From Streptococcus pasteurianus (lineage in GTDB: Bacteria; Bacillota; Bacilli; Lactobacillales; Streptococcaceae), in the NCBI RefSeq assembly GCF_004843545.1, contig NZ_CP039457.1, positions 896,501 through 960,500 of the forward strand: 64,000 nucleotides of DNA, written 5' to 3'. Below the pieces are notes generated by a model. That model saw only the letters and a program-made list of their open reading frames with translations, made no database searches and was not told where the DNA came from. A program made the translations under genes and the position numbers. This document shows positions 45,570 through 55,810 of the stretch, one piece after another (positions within the stretch are counted from its first letter, which is position 1; each line of letters starts with the position of its first letter).

Positions 45570-46199
45570 ATGTTAGAATTAAAAAATATTTCCAAACAAT
45601 TTGGTCAAAAGAAGATTTTTGATCATTTTAATTTGACGATTGAAGATGGCAAAATTTTATCTCTCGTTGGTCCGTCAGGTGGTGGAAAGACAACCTTGCT
45701 ACGTATGCTTGCTGGACTTGAAAAAATTGATTCTGGAGAAATTATTCATAATGGTGAAGTCGTTCCTATCGACCATCTAGAGATGCTTAATTTACTTGGT
45801 TTTGTTTTTCAAGATTTTCAGCTTTTCCCTCATTTATCTGTTTTAGATAATTTGACCTTATCGCCTGTAAAAACAATGGGAATGACAAAAGAAACAGCTA
45901 AAGAAAAAGCGGTTACCTTGCTTCAACGCCTGGGTCTTGGTGAATACGCTGATGCTTATCCGTATTCGTTGTCAGGTGGTCAAAAACAACGTGTGGCTTT
46001 GGCGCGTGCTATGATGATTGACCCACAAATTATTGGTTATGATGAGCCAACATCAGCACTTGACCCAGAATTGCGTCAAGAAGTTGAAAAGTTGATTTTA
46101 CAAAATCGTGAAGCTGGCATGACTCAAATCGTTGTTACCCACGATTTAAAGTTTGCAGAAAGCATTTCAGATCATATTTTAAGAATTAATCCAAAATAA
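45570..46199 (+). CDS. Amino-acid ABC transporter ATP-binding protein
   Basis: A 209-residue ATPase with Walker A GPSGGGKTTLLRML (about residues 33-46), a Q-loop in FVFQDFQLFPHLS, the signature LSGGQKQRVALARAMMIDP (about 135-153) and Walker B IGYDEPTSALDPE. It follows the permease after eleven bases (RBS AAGAGGTGA) and is shorter than the usual 240-residue family members, lacking part of the C-terminal tail; the D-loop and H-loop remain, so it should be functional. Confidence 0.92.
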   Translation: MLELKNISKQFGQKKIFDHFNLTIEDGKILSLVGPSGGGKTTLLRMLAGLEKIDSGEIIHNGEVVPIDHLEMLNLLGFVFQDFQLFPHLSVLDNLTLSPVKTMGMTKETAKEKAVTLLQRLGLGEYADAYPYSLSGGQKQRVALARAMMIDPQIIGYDEPTSALDPELRQEVEKLILQNREAGMTQIVVTHDLKFAESISDHILRINPK

Positions 46200-46222
46200 A
46201 GAAAGTTTTACTAGGTGAGTTT

Positions 46223-47065
46223 ATGAAATTCAAAAAAGTTCTTGTGGGCGTTTTGGCGCTTGTATCAACGCTAACTTTGGCGGCTTGTAGTTCTTCATCA
46301 TCTAAAAAAGCGACGAGTACTGACCAATGGGACACTTACGTCAAAAACGGTGAGATTACTATCGGGTTTGACAATACATTTGTTCCTATGGGGTATGAGG
46401 ATGAGGACGGAAGTAATGTTGGTTTTGATATTGATTTGGCAAATGCCGTCTTTAAAGAATATGGTATTACCGTCAAATGGCAATCAATTAACTGGGATAT
46501 GAAAGAAACCGAGTTAAATAACGGAACTATTGATTTAATTTGGAACGGTTATTCTATCACAGATGAGCGTTCTGAAAAGGTGCTCTTTACGGATCCATAC
46601 ATGGTTAATGAGCAGGTATTGGTAACTAAAAAATCGTCAGGCATTACAAGTTTTGCTGACATGAAAGACAAAGTTCTTGGTGCACAGTCAGGGTCATCTG
46701 GTTACGATGCGTTCACCTCACATCCAGAAGTGTTGAAGGACATTGTTTCTGGTGGCGATGCGACACAATACGAAACCTTCACACAAGCGCTTATCGATTT
46801 GAAAAATGACCGTATTGACGGTTTGTTGATTGATAAAGTTTACGCTAATTACTACCTTGAACAAGAAGGTGAACTTGATAACTACAATATCATTTCAAGT
46901 GAATTTGACGGTGAAGACTTTGCCGTCGGTGCTCGTAAAGCCGATAAGACACTTGTTAAGAAAATCAATCAAGCTTTTAAGAAGTTGTATCAAGACGGTA
47001 CATTTCAAGAAATTTCAAACAAATGGTTTGGTGAAGATGTCGCAACAGACGACGTTAAAAACTAA
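46223..47065 (+). CDS. Amino-acid ABC transporter substrate-binding lipoprotein
   Basis: A 280-residue secreted lipoprotein. The signal peptide ends with the lipobox LAAC, so Cys22 is lipidated and anchors the protein outside the membrane. A family 3 solute-binding domain follows: GEITIGFDNTFVPMGYED near residue 45, GFDIDLANAVFKEYG near 75, and DLIWNGYSITDERS near 112 are typical. The order permease-ATPase-binding protein is one standard arrangement for polar amino-acid importers. A strong hairpin ends the operon. Confidence 0.93.
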   Translation: MKFKKVLVGVLALVSTLTLAACSSSSSKKATSTDQWDTYVKNGEITIGFDNTFVPMGYEDEDGSNVGFDIDLANAVFKEYGITVKWQSINWDMKETELNNGTIDLIWNGYSITDERSEKVLFTDPYMVNEQVLVTKKSSGITSFADMKDKVLGAQSGSSGYDAFTSHPEVLKDIVSGGDATQYETFTQALIDLKNDRIDGLLIDKVYANYYLEQEGELDNYNIISSEFDGEDFAVGARKADKTLVKKINQAFKKLYQDGTFQEISNKWFGEDVATDDVKN

Positions 47066-47077
47066 ACGAGGAATAGC

Positions 47078-47106
47078 AAAACTCTGAGGTTAGCCTCAGA
47101 GTTTTT
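47078..47106 (+). terminator. Terminator of the amino-acid ABC operon
   Basis: AAACTCTGAGG and CCTCAGAGTTT form an 11-bp stem around TTAG and are followed by TTG. Confidence 0.85.
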
Positions 47107-47161
47107 GTTTATTATGATTTTGATAGATTTCTTGTTTAGTCAAAAGTCTAGAACAGCATAT

Positions 47162-48385
47162 TTAGTCTTTTGCTTCAATATTAGAGTTATCGCTAATTGA
47201 GGTAATTTGGTGGAAAATAAGATGCCATTCTTCTTTACGACGCCAAATGCTGGTGTGTGATTTATGACCAAGCGTGTAAGTGATGAGTTTTGTTTTTTGG
47301 CTGATTGACGTCATTTGAAAATCATCAAAATTGCTCATGTAATGTTTTTTACGGGAAATCATTTCCTCTTTTGAATAAGTTTTTCCGTCATCGTCAATAA
47401 GTGTAAAACTATCAGCTAGCAGGTCTTCGTAGTCTGGAATTTTGGAAAGAATGATTTTTTCGTCTTTATAAAGTTTTTTATAAACATTTTCCCAAATTTC
47501 ATCTTCAGGAATAGCAGCAGGTTCAACGTGAACGTCGGTATCATACACCGAAAATTCCTGACTGAGCAATGTTTCAATCTGTTCGGTAATTTCATGGCTT
47601 TCGTAAACAGAAAGGTCTGGATTCATTTCGACGACAATATCAAGGTAAATATTACTTCCGTATGAACGCCCACGTTGAGATTTAACAGCAGTTACTTTAG
47701 GAATTTTTAAAATGGCGTCCTTGTATTTTTTTAGCTCTTTTTCATCAAATCCGTCTGATAAGCTAAAGGCGCTTTCCATAAAAATGTCATAAGCCGTTTT
47801 CAAGATAAAATAGGTAATGACAATGGCGGCAAGTCTATCAATGATAACAAGATTGAAAGAAGCGGCAACAATAGCAACAGATGTACCAATAGAAGTGACC
47901 GCATCAGAAAGATTATCCTTTGCAGCAGCAACCAGAGCACTTGATTTCACCTTTTGTGATAGGCGTTTATTGTGAACATAAACACCATACATAATAATAG
48001 CTGAAATGACACCGACGATAGCTCCCTCTGGGTCAATGGCTGTGCTGCTTCCAGAAATGATTTTCTGAATTGTTTGAGACAGCACTTGGAAACCAACGAT
48101 AAACATGATAAATGATGTAATCAAACTCGCTAAATCTTCAATTTTCCAATGCCCAAAACGATGTTCGGCATCTGCTGGCTTACTGGCTAAATGAAGTCCG
48201 ATTAGCAGAGCAACATTTCCCAAAATATCAGATAAGTTGTTAAAACCATCGGCAATAAGTGATGATGAATTAAGCGTGTAACCTGCAATTAGCTTGGCGA
48301 TAGAAATTGTAAGATACGCAATGATACTTACTATTGGACCACGTTTAGCTAACTGAAGATTTTCAGCTGGTGTTGGCATAAGCAA
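47162..48385 (-). CDS. mntE: Manganese efflux protein MntE (cation diffusion facilitator)
   Basis: A 407-residue CDF transporter that exports manganese in exchange for protons. Six membrane segments occupy residues about 15-215, with metal-site aspartates in LIADGFNNLSDILGN (about 42-56) and AAKDNLSDAVTSIG (about 157-170) and the HRFGHWKIEDLAS stretch. A cytoplasmic cation-binding domain runs from about 220 to 300 (YGSNIYLDIVVEMNPDLSVY, VHVEPA). The last 100 residues form an extra domain (FTLIDDDGKTYSKEEM, THTSIWRRKEEWHLIFHQ) that I match to S. pneumoniae MntE, a SnoaL-like fold. A promoter TTGTGA-17-TATAAT lies upstream on this strand. Confidence 0.85.
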   Translation of the reverse strand: MLMPTPAENLQLAKRGPIVSIIAYLTISIAKLIAGYTLNSSSLIADGFNNLSDILGNVALLIGLHLASKPADAEHRFGHWKIEDLASLITSFIMFIVGFQVLSQTIQKIISGSSTAIDPEGAIVGVISAIIMYGVYVHNKRLSQKVKSSALVAAAKDNLSDAVTSIGTSVAIVAASFNLVIIDRLAAIVITYFILKTAYDIFMESAFSLSDGFDEKELKKYKDAILKIPKVTAVKSQRGRSYGSNIYLDIVVEMNPDLSVYESHEITEQIETLLSQEFSVYDTDVHVEPAAIPEDEIWENVYKKLYKDEKIILSKIPDYEDLLADSFTLIDDDGKTYSKEEMISRKKHYMSNFDDFQMTSISQKTKLITYTLGHKSHTSIWRRKEEWHLIFHQITSISDNSNIEAKD

Positions 48386-48450
48386 TAACTCCTTTGAAAA
48401 CGATAGTTATATCATAAAATCAATAATTGTTAAAATAAATATTACTCTCT

Positions 48451-48479
48451 ATTATATCATTAGTTTAAGCTTGTCACAA
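48451..48479 (-). promoter_or_regulatory. Promoter of the mntE-like gene
   Basis: On the minus strand TTGTGA (48479-48474) and TATAAT (48456-48451) are separated by 17 bases. The leader to the ATG is about 55 bases, with no clear manganese riboswitch. Confidence 0.65.
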
Positions 48480-48523
48480 AGAAAATATGATAAAATCAAT
48501 TATTTAGCGTTGATAGCAAATTA

Positions 48524-48550
48524 AAAATCTGGAACAAATTCCAGACTTTT
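48524..48550 (-). terminator. Terminator of the alanine/glycine symporter gene
   Basis: On the minus strand AGTCTGGAA and TTCCAGAT pair around TTTG, followed by TTTTAA, just after the stop. Confidence 0.75.
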
Positions 48551-48552
48551 GA

Positions 48553-49881
48553 TTAATGGTTATCAAAATAATGTTTTGTTTCTTTTATAATAATTGGTGA
48601 AAGTGCTAGTAAGGCAATCAAGTTCGGAATGGCCATAAGCCCGTTAACAATATCAGCGATAACCCAAATTGTTTCTAGGCTGATGTAACCACCCAAAGCA
48701 ACCATAGCAACAAAGACAATACGATAAACCGGGATAGCTTTGACACCAAATAAGAACTCAAAACAACGTTCCCCATAGTAGCACCAACCAAGAATCGTTG
48801 TGAAAGCAAATAAAATCAAACTAATAGTTAAGGCATAAACACCGAAGTTTCCAAAGACAGATGAAAATGCTGATTGCGTGAGCGTTGCTCCATTCAAATT
48901 GCTTGACCAGCCACCAGTAACGATAATAGAAAGACCTGTTAAAGTACAAATAATAATGGTATCAATAAATGTTCCTGTCATAGAGACAAGTCCTTGTTCA
49001 ACAGGTTCTTCCGTTTTAGCAGCAGCGGCGGCGATAGGTGCAGAACCAAGTCCAGATTCATTAGAGAAGATACCACGTGCAATCCCTGCTTGAATAGCTG
49101 TGACAACTGTTGCACCAGCAAAACCACCTATAGCAGCTTTTCCAGTAAATGCTGAGCGTAGAACTAATCCTAAACTTGGAACAATATTGTCAAAATGGAA
49201 GGCTAGGATTATAAGGGTTGTTAAGATGTAAATAATTGCCATAAAAGGAACAATCTTTTCAGCTACTTTAGAGATAGATTGAATGCCACCAAAGATGATA
49301 ATACTAACCAACACAGCTAAAATGAGACTGATCACTTTAGGCGACCAACCAACGGTATTGTTAAGAGAGTCTGTAATAGAATTAACTTGTGTAAATGTCC
49401 CAGAACCAAAAAGTGCTACCATAACACCAAAGATAGAAAAAGCAATAGCGAGCGGTTTCCAATGTTTGCCCATTCCATTTACGATATAGTGCATGGGTCC
49501 GCCTGCGATGTCCCCGTTGGCATCTCGGGTACGGTATTTAATGGCAAGAACGCCTTCGGCATACTTGGTTGCCATACCGAAGAACGCAGCTATCCACATC
49601 CAAAATAACGCCCCAGGTCCACCTAACTTAATGGCAGTTGCAACTCCGACGATATTCCCGGTTCCGATGGTTGCTGCGAGAGCTGTTGCAAGAGCTGCAA
49701 AGCTTGAAATATCTCCTTGACCTTTAGCTTCAGCTGAAAAGATGAGTTTCAAGGCTTTTGAAAGGCGGAAAACCTGCAACAGACCTAAACGCGTAGAAAG
49801 GTAAATCCCAGTTCCGACAAGAAGAACAAGAAGGGGCGGTCCCCAGACAAGGCTGTCTAAAGACGATAGAAAATCATACAT
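48553..49881 (-). CDS. Alanine/glycine:cation symporter (AgcS family)
   Basis: A 442-residue sodium-coupled amino-acid carrier with about ten membrane segments. Family signatures are GTGNIVGVATAIKLGGPGALFWMW (about residues 73-96), GGPMHYIVNGMG near 125 and GIARGIFSNESGLGSAPIAAAA near 270. These carriers import alanine or glycine. A strong promoter and a CodY-like box lie in the leader. No glycine riboswitch motif is apparent. The start is supported by AGGAG upstream of the ATG at 49881. Confidence 0.9.
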   Translation of the reverse strand: MYDFLSSLDSLVWGPPLLVLLVGTGIYLSTRLGLLQVFRLSKALKLIFSAEAKGQGDISSFAALATALAATIGTGNIVGVATAIKLGGPGALFWMWIAAFFGMATKYAEGVLAIKYRTRDANGDIAGGPMHYIVNGMGKHWKPLAIAFSIFGVMVALFGSGTFTQVNSITDSLNNTVGWSPKVISLILAVLVSIIIFGGIQSISKVAEKIVPFMAIIYILTTLIILAFHFDNIVPSLGLVLRSAFTGKAAIGGFAGATVVTAIQAGIARGIFSNESGLGSAPIAAAAAKTEEPVEQGLVSMTGTFIDTIIICTLTGLSIIVTGGWSSNLNGATLTQSAFSSVFGNFGVYALTISLILFAFTTILGWCYYGERCFEFLFGVKAIPVYRIVFVAMVALGGYISLETIWVIADIVNGLMAIPNLIALLALSPIIIKETKHYFDNH

Positions 49882-49988
49882 AAGTAAAAACTCCTAATAA
49901 TCATAGCACTTAAATCACTGGTTAAAAGATAAAACCAATTGTTTAACTATTAACCACTAAATGAGTACTAGTCTTTATCTATTTTTCG

Positions 49989-50003
49989 TATTTTCAGAAA
50001 AAA
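49989..50003. promoter_or_regulatory. CodY-like box in the symporter leader
   Basis: TATTTTCAGAAAAAA matches AATTTTCWGAAAATT at 12 of 15 positions. It lies about 22 bases downstream of the -10 box of the minus-strand promoter, a place where CodY could block transcription when branched-chain amino acids and GTP are high. Confidence 0.45.
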
Positions 50004-50024
50004 TAGAATCATTTCAACTTATTT

Positions 50025-50053
50025 ATTATATAGAGAGAAACGCCGTTTGTCAA
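50025..50053 (-). promoter_or_regulatory. Promoter of the alanine/glycine symporter gene
   Basis: TTGACA (50053-50048) and TATAAT (50030-50025), both perfect and 17 bases apart, on the minus strand. The untranslated leader is about 137 bases. Confidence 0.82.
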
Positions 50054-50198
50054 ATTGTCATCTGAAAAGTCTATATCAATAAAGGATAGAGAAGGCTTGG
50101 TTAAGGGAGTTTACAAATCTTTGTCAGAACATAATCATCAAAAAGTTGAGCGAATGAAAAATGCTGTCTATTCACTAAATAAACCTACTGTTATTTAA
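50036..50198 (+). other. Coding-like stretch in the 446-base gap before the GH1 gene
   Basis: An open frame of about 54 codons without a good start ends at the TAA of 50196-50198 and reads (near its end) KGVYKSLSEHNHQKVERMKN then AVYSLNKPTVI. Its amino-acid mix looks like a real protein tail, but no family is recognised and the symporter promoter overlaps its beginning. It may be a decayed gene end. The rest of the gap holds an AACAATATTGTT palindrome (50226-50237) and the -10 box TATAAT (about 50289) of the next gene. Confidence 0.2.
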
Positions 50199-50321
50199 AA
50201 ATATATTTAAATAGTAAATCATAGCAACAATATTGTTATAGTATCATTTTTCAAGAACATAGTAATAGAAAACGCCTATATTTCTGGGTATAATACAAGA
50301 GTAAATCAAAATATGAGGTGA

Positions 50322-51791
<1,470 letters not shown>

Positions 51792-51795
51792 TGAT

Positions 51796-51831
51796 AATAA
51801 ACTCAGTTGGGCTTTTTCAGCTGAGTTTATT
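51796..51831 (+). terminator. Terminator after the GH1 gene
   Basis: AATAAACTCAGTTG and CAGCTGAGTTTATT form a 14-bp stem with one wobble around GGCTTTTT, followed by TGC. Confidence 0.85.
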
Positions 51832-51854
51832 TGCTAGGAAGGAAAATGATATAA

Positions 51855-52469
51855 ATGGCAACAAAATTGTATTTGATGCGCCATGGCGAGACCTTATTTA
51901 ATACACAAGGGCGGGTGCAGGGAGCTTGCGATTCGCCTCTAACAGATTTAGGTATTCAGCAAGCTCTTCTTGTCAAAGATTATTTTAATGAAAATAGCAT
52001 TTGGTTTGATAGTGTTTATTCTTCAACGCAAGAACGAGCGACAGATACTGCTAAATTAGTATCTGGTCAATCACAAGTCACCCAATTAAAAGGCATCAAG
52101 GAGATGAACTTTGGTGAGTTTGAAGCTCAGCCTGAATTTCTTTTGCCTAAATTTAGAACAGGTGCTAATTCGTTTGAAGATTTGTTGGTGCCTTTTGGTG
52201 GCGAAGACATTGTAACTGTTGGTAAGCGGGCTTTGGACAGTATTCTTGAAGTGCTGGCAAACGATGATCATGCTGATAACATTTTAATGGTTAGCCATGG
52301 AGCAACGATGTGGGGTATTTGTCTGCAGCTCGGTATTCAATTTCCAGAGGGAGTTGGCTTTTCAAATTGTGCTATTTGTGAGTTCCAATATCATCAAGAA
52401 CAGTTAGAGTTGCAAAAACTGATTTTACCAACCAAGGCATTTAAGACATATTCATTTGAAAGGGATTAA
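51855..52469 (+). CDS. Histidine phosphatase family protein, copy 1
   Basis: A 204-residue phosphatase of the phosphoglycerate-mutase-like superfamily. The phosphorylated histidine is in YLMRHGETLFNTQGRVQG (about residues 6-23), and the second catalytic His is in MVSHGATMWG near 148. CDSPLTDLG and the YSSTQERATDTA stretch (near 55) are conserved among all three copies here. Such proteins remove phosphate from small molecules or proteins; which ones cannot be told. It is the first of three tandem copies, with 2 bases to the next gene. Confidence 0.9.
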   Translation: MATKLYLMRHGETLFNTQGRVQGACDSPLTDLGIQQALLVKDYFNENSIWFDSVYSSTQERATDTAKLVSGQSQVTQLKGIKEMNFGEFEAQPEFLLPKFRTGANSFEDLLVPFGGEDIVTVGKRALDSILEVLANDDHADNILMVSHGATMWGICLQLGIQFPEGVGFSNCAICEFQYHQEQLELQKLILPTKAFKTYSFERD

Positions 52470-52471
52470 AA

Positions 52472-53095
52472 ATGGTTAAAACTTTTTATGTAATGCGACA
52501 TGGTCAAACGCGCTTTAATCTTCAAGGACGTATCCAAGGAGCTTGTGATTCTCCCTTGACTGAACTGGGAATTGAGCAAGCAAAGTCTGCTAGACAACAT
52601 TTTAAAGAAGAGGGCATTACGTTTACACGTGTCTATTCTTCGACGCAGGAACGTGCTTGTGATACTGCTGAATTAGCAACGGGGCGTACGGATTATATTC
52701 GTTTGAAAGGACTAAAAGAAATGGATTTTGGTTCTTACGAAGCACACCAAGAATACCTCAATCCACCTTTACACCGTGAAGATGGTTCAGGTTACCGTGA
52801 TTATTTTGTGGCTTATGGTGGCGAATCCAATGTTCAAGTTTATGAACGAATGGCTAAGACCATTCGTGAGGTTTTAGAGCAAAGTAGTGATGAAGACCAG
52901 CTCTTATTTGTCAGTCATGGTGCGGCAATAACCCAGTTTTACCGCCATGCTACGCTGAATCCGCCAGTTCCTAATAAACGTCTGGCAAACTGTGCCATTT
53001 TCAAAATGACTTATGACGGTAAGGATATTATGGTGCAATCAATCTATAATCCAATAGAAAAAGAGTATATTTTTGAAAGGAAAGAGAATGACTAA
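52472..53095 (+). CDS. Histidine phosphatase family protein, copy 2
   Basis: A 207-residue paralog of the gene just upstream. The motif is YVMRHGQTRFNLQGRIQG (about residues 5-22) and the second His is in FVSHGAAITQFYR near 149. CDSPLTELG and YSSTQERACDTAEL are close to copy 1. It ends inside the start of copy 3 (eight-base overlap), so the three are one transcript and probably translationally coupled. Substrate unknown. Confidence 0.9.
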   Translation: MVKTFYVMRHGQTRFNLQGRIQGACDSPLTELGIEQAKSARQHFKEEGITFTRVYSSTQERACDTAELATGRTDYIRLKGLKEMDFGSYEAHQEYLNPPLHREDGSGYRDYFVAYGGESNVQVYERMAKTIREVLEQSSDEDQLLFVSHGAAITQFYRHATLNPPVPNKRLANCAIFKMTYDGKDIMVQSIYNPIEKEYIFERKEND

Positions 53096-53690
53096 GACAC
53101 TCTACTTAATGCGTCATGGAGAAACCTTGTTTAATCAACTTGGGTTGATTCAAGGCTGGTGTGATTCCCCCTTGACGACAAATGGCAAGCAGCAAGCTCA
53201 AGCAGCGCGTGATTATTTTCATACTCATCACATTACTTTTGATGAGCTTTATTGTTCGACCGCAGAACGTTGTTCTGATACTTTAGAAATTGTGAGCGGA
53301 CGTGCAGATTATACACGACTCAAAGGCTTGAAAGAATTTAATTTTGGTCGAATGGAAGGAAAGCCAGAGTATTTACATCCGAATCGTGAACCCAATCAAA
53401 AGGGACATGGTGATTTCTTCCTAAAATATGACGGTGAAAGTGAAACGCAGGTAAGAGAACGGGTTAGTGATACTGTTTTTCGTCTAGTGTCGCAATCAGA
53501 CGATGACGCAACGATTTTAGCAGTTAGCCATGCAGGTGCAATTATGAGCTTTTTTAGTGCTTTAAAATTAGAAAATCACCCTGAATTGCATTTTTCAAAT
53601 TGTTGCATTTTTCATTACAGTATCACGGATGACACTTATGATTTAATTAGAATCATTGACCCCGTTAGTGGGCAAATTTATGATAAATAG
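53088..53690 (+). CDS. Histidine phosphatase family protein, copy 3
   Basis: A 200-residue third copy. YLMRHGETLFNQLGLIQGWC (about residues 6-25) holds the phosphohistidine and AVSHAGAIMSFFS near 149 the second His, where copies 1 and 2 have SHG. GWCDSPLTTNG differs slightly from the other copies. The start ATG 53088 lies behind GGAAAGAG; a longer frame from 53073 is not supported. It may have a different substrate from the other two. Confidence 0.88.
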   Translation: MTKTLYLMRHGETLFNQLGLIQGWCDSPLTTNGKQQAQAARDYFHTHHITFDELYCSTAERCSDTLEIVSGRADYTRLKGLKEFNFGRMEGKPEYLHPNREPNQKGHGDFFLKYDGESETQVRERVSDTVFRLVSQSDDDATILAVSHAGAIMSFFSALKLENHPELHFSNCCIFHYSITDDTYDLIRIIDPVSGQIYDK

Positions 53691-53798
53691 TATTGTTAGC
53701 GAGGAATAGCAAAAAGCAGGTTAAAAGAAGTAGATATTTCGTTTTTTCGATAAATTTTGATATGATATAATGAAAGCAACTGAAAATTAGGAGCTGTT

Positions 53799-54917
53799 AT
53801 GAAATTCGAGAAAAAACAAGTCTATTATGTTGTACTTGCCTTTGTCCTTTGTTATGCTATCCAAGCTTATTGGAGTAATGGTGCATCAATTGTCGGAACG
53901 ATTTATAAGGCAAGCTTCCCCTTTTTAATTGGTGCTGGAATTGCCTATATTGTCAACATTGTCATGAGCTTATATGAGATGCTCTACACGCGCGTTATCA
54001 AAAATAGAATACTCTTGAAAGCCAAACGTGCGATTTCGATGATTTTGGCATACTTGACCTTTATTTTATTGATTAGCTGGCTTTTTTCGATTGTCCTGCC
54101 TGATTTGATTTCAAGCATCAATTCTTTGCTGAAGATTGATACGACCGGCGTTGCTAATTTTATTAAAGAAGTTAGTGATAATAAGGCTATCAAAGAATTA
54201 CTTGATTATTTTGGAAATTCATCTGATATTACCTCAACCTTTTCAGAGTATAGTCAGCAAATTTTAAACCAAGTGTTGTCTGTTTTAACAGGGCTTTTGA
54301 CGTCGGTTAGTACGATTGCTTCAACTGTTTTAACTGTTTTTGTTAGCTTGGTCTTTTCGATCTATGTTTTGGCAAGCAAAGAACAATTGGGGCGTCAATT
54401 TAATCTTTTGATTGATACCTATCTTGGCACATACGCTGAAAAAGTTCACTATGTCTTAGATATTCTACATCTACGTTTTCATGGTTTCTTTGTTGGTCAA
54501 ACACTAGAAGCGATGATTTTGGGGAGCTTGACAGCAGCAGGAATGTTTCTATTTAGTTTCCCTTATGCGGCAACAATCGGTATTTTGGTTGCATTTACGG
54601 CGTTAATTCCTGTGATTGGTGCTTATATTGGAGCAACAATCGGGTTTATCTTAATTGCCACGCAATCCGTTTCGCAAGCGTTTCTCTTTTTAGTTTACTT
54701 GGTTGTTTTACAACAATTTGAAGGTAATATCATTTATCCACGTGTCGTTGGTGGTTCAATCGGATTACCAGGTATGTGGGTCTTAATGGCAATCACAATC
54801 GGTGGTGCTTTATGGGGTATCCTTGGAATGTTAGTAGCTGTACCTTTAGCAGCAAGTCTTTATCAAATCATTAAAGACAACGTTGCTAAGCGCCAACAAG
54901 CAAACTTAGATAACTGA
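53799..54917 (+). CDS. AI-2E/PerM-family membrane protein
   Basis: A 372-residue protein with about eight membrane segments, ordered as two at the N-terminus, a hydrophilic stretch from about 105 to 150 (DTTGVANFIKEVSDNKAIKE) and the rest towards the C-terminus. The signature FVGQTLEAMILGSLTAAGMF (about 231-250) followed by GIPYA-like FPYAATIGILVAFTALIPVIG (about 254-275) is typical of the UPF0118 / AI-2E group, whose members have diverse, mostly unproven transport roles. A TATAAT -10 box lies about 30 bases upstream of the start, which has AGGAG. Confidence 0.87.
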   Translation: MKFEKKQVYYVVLAFVLCYAIQAYWSNGASIVGTIYKASFPFLIGAGIAYIVNIVMSLYEMLYTRVIKNRILLKAKRAISMILAYLTFILLISWLFSIVLPDLISSINSLLKIDTTGVANFIKEVSDNKAIKELLDYFGNSSDITSTFSEYSQQILNQVLSVLTGLLTSVSTIASTVLTVFVSLVFSIYVLASKEQLGRQFNLLIDTYLGTYAEKVHYVLDILHLRFHGFFVGQTLEAMILGSLTAAGMFLFSFPYAATIGILVAFTALIPVIGAYIGATIGFILIATQSVSQAFLFLVYLVVLQQFEGNIIYPRVVGGSIGLPGMWVLMAITIGGALWGILGMLVAVPLAASLYQIIKDNVAKRQQANLDN

Positions 54918-54923
54918 GATAAT

Positions 54924-55763
54924 ATGGATACAATCAATTTACTCTTTTCAATCGATGATGGCTATGTTTCGCAATTTATGGTCACGCTATATTCGATTTA
55001 TCAAAATAGTAGCAATCATAACTTAGCAGTTTATGTTTTACAAAAGCAATTGTTAAAAAAGAATGATGACATTTCGGAATTCTGTCAAAAATTAGGTGTT
55101 CGTTATACGCCTGTTGTGGTTGGTGAGGAAGCATTTGAAGATGCTCCGACGACAGACCGTTACCCTGAGACTATTTATTATCGCCTTTTGGCTCATGAAT
55201 ATTTGCCAAAGGAATTGGACAAGATTTTATATGTTGATGCGGATATTTTGTGTTTGAATGATGTTGTTCCCTTATATAAGCTGAATTTAGGCGATAAACT
55301 GTATGCTGCTGCTAGCCATACGTCAGATGGCAATATTTCAGAACTTGTTAATAAACTGCGTTTACGGAATTTTGAGGCAGAAGGGTATTTTAATTCTGGC
55401 GTCCTTTTGATGAATTTGGTTGCTATTCGTCAATCGGTACGCCGACAAGACATTTTAGATTATATTGAGCAAAATAATCATCTCTTGTTGTTGCCAGACC
55501 AAGACATCTTGAATGCCTTATATGGGCATCAAACCTTGCAAATTCCTGACCAAATTTATAATTACGATGCGCGATATAATATTCTCTATTATACTAGAAG
55601 TTCTGGTAAATGGAATTTAAATTGGGTTATTGAACATACGGTGTTTTTACATTTTTGTGGACGAGACAAGCCGTGGAAAAAAGATTACCGTGGACGTTAT
55701 AGCGCTCTTTATAAACACTATCAACACTGCGCATTACGTTTAAAAAATAAGAAAAATCATTAG
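54924..55763 (+). CDS. Glycosyltransferase family 8 protein
   Basis: A 279-residue GT-A glycosyltransferase of family 8. The DXD metal motif is ILYVDADILCLNDV (about residues 97-110). INLLFSIDDGYVSQFMVTLYSIYQ starts the domain, and GYFNSGVLLMNL (about 155) and LPDQDILNALY (about 191) follow, with HFCGRDKPWKK near the C-terminus as a late family motif. The acceptor is unknown. Its start is seven bases after the AI-2E gene. The stop codon is directly followed by a hairpin that also covers the radC RBS. Confidence 0.88.
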   Translation: MDTINLLFSIDDGYVSQFMVTLYSIYQNSSNHNLAVYVLQKQLLKKNDDISEFCQKLGVRYTPVVVGEEAFEDAPTTDRYPETIYYRLLAHEYLPKELDKILYVDADILCLNDVVPLYKLNLGDKLYAAASHTSDGNISELVNKLRLRNFEAEGYFNSGVLLMNLVAIRQSVRRQDILDYIEQNNHLLLLPDQDILNALYGHQTLQIPDQIYNYDARYNILYYTRSSGKWNLNWVIEHTVFLHFCGRDKPWKKDYRGRYSALYKHYQHCALRLKNKKNH

Positions 55764-55807
55764 AAAAAGTACCTCGACTTACGAATAAATAAGTGGAGGT
55801 ACTTTTT
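55764..55807 (+). terminator. Hairpin ending GT8 and covering the radC RBS
   Basis: AAAAAGTACCTC and GAGGTACTTTTT form a 12-bp stem, extended by ACTTA and TAAGT, around CGAATAAA. The right arm contains the GGAGG used by radC. The final T-run makes it a terminator of the upstream gene and at the same time a possible block of radC translation. Confidence 0.75.
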
Positions 55808-55810
55808 ATT

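Noticed and set aside
49882..50024. Glycine riboswitch in the symporter leader
   Set aside because: The 137-base leader lacks the conserved glycine aptamer core and shows no clear terminator.
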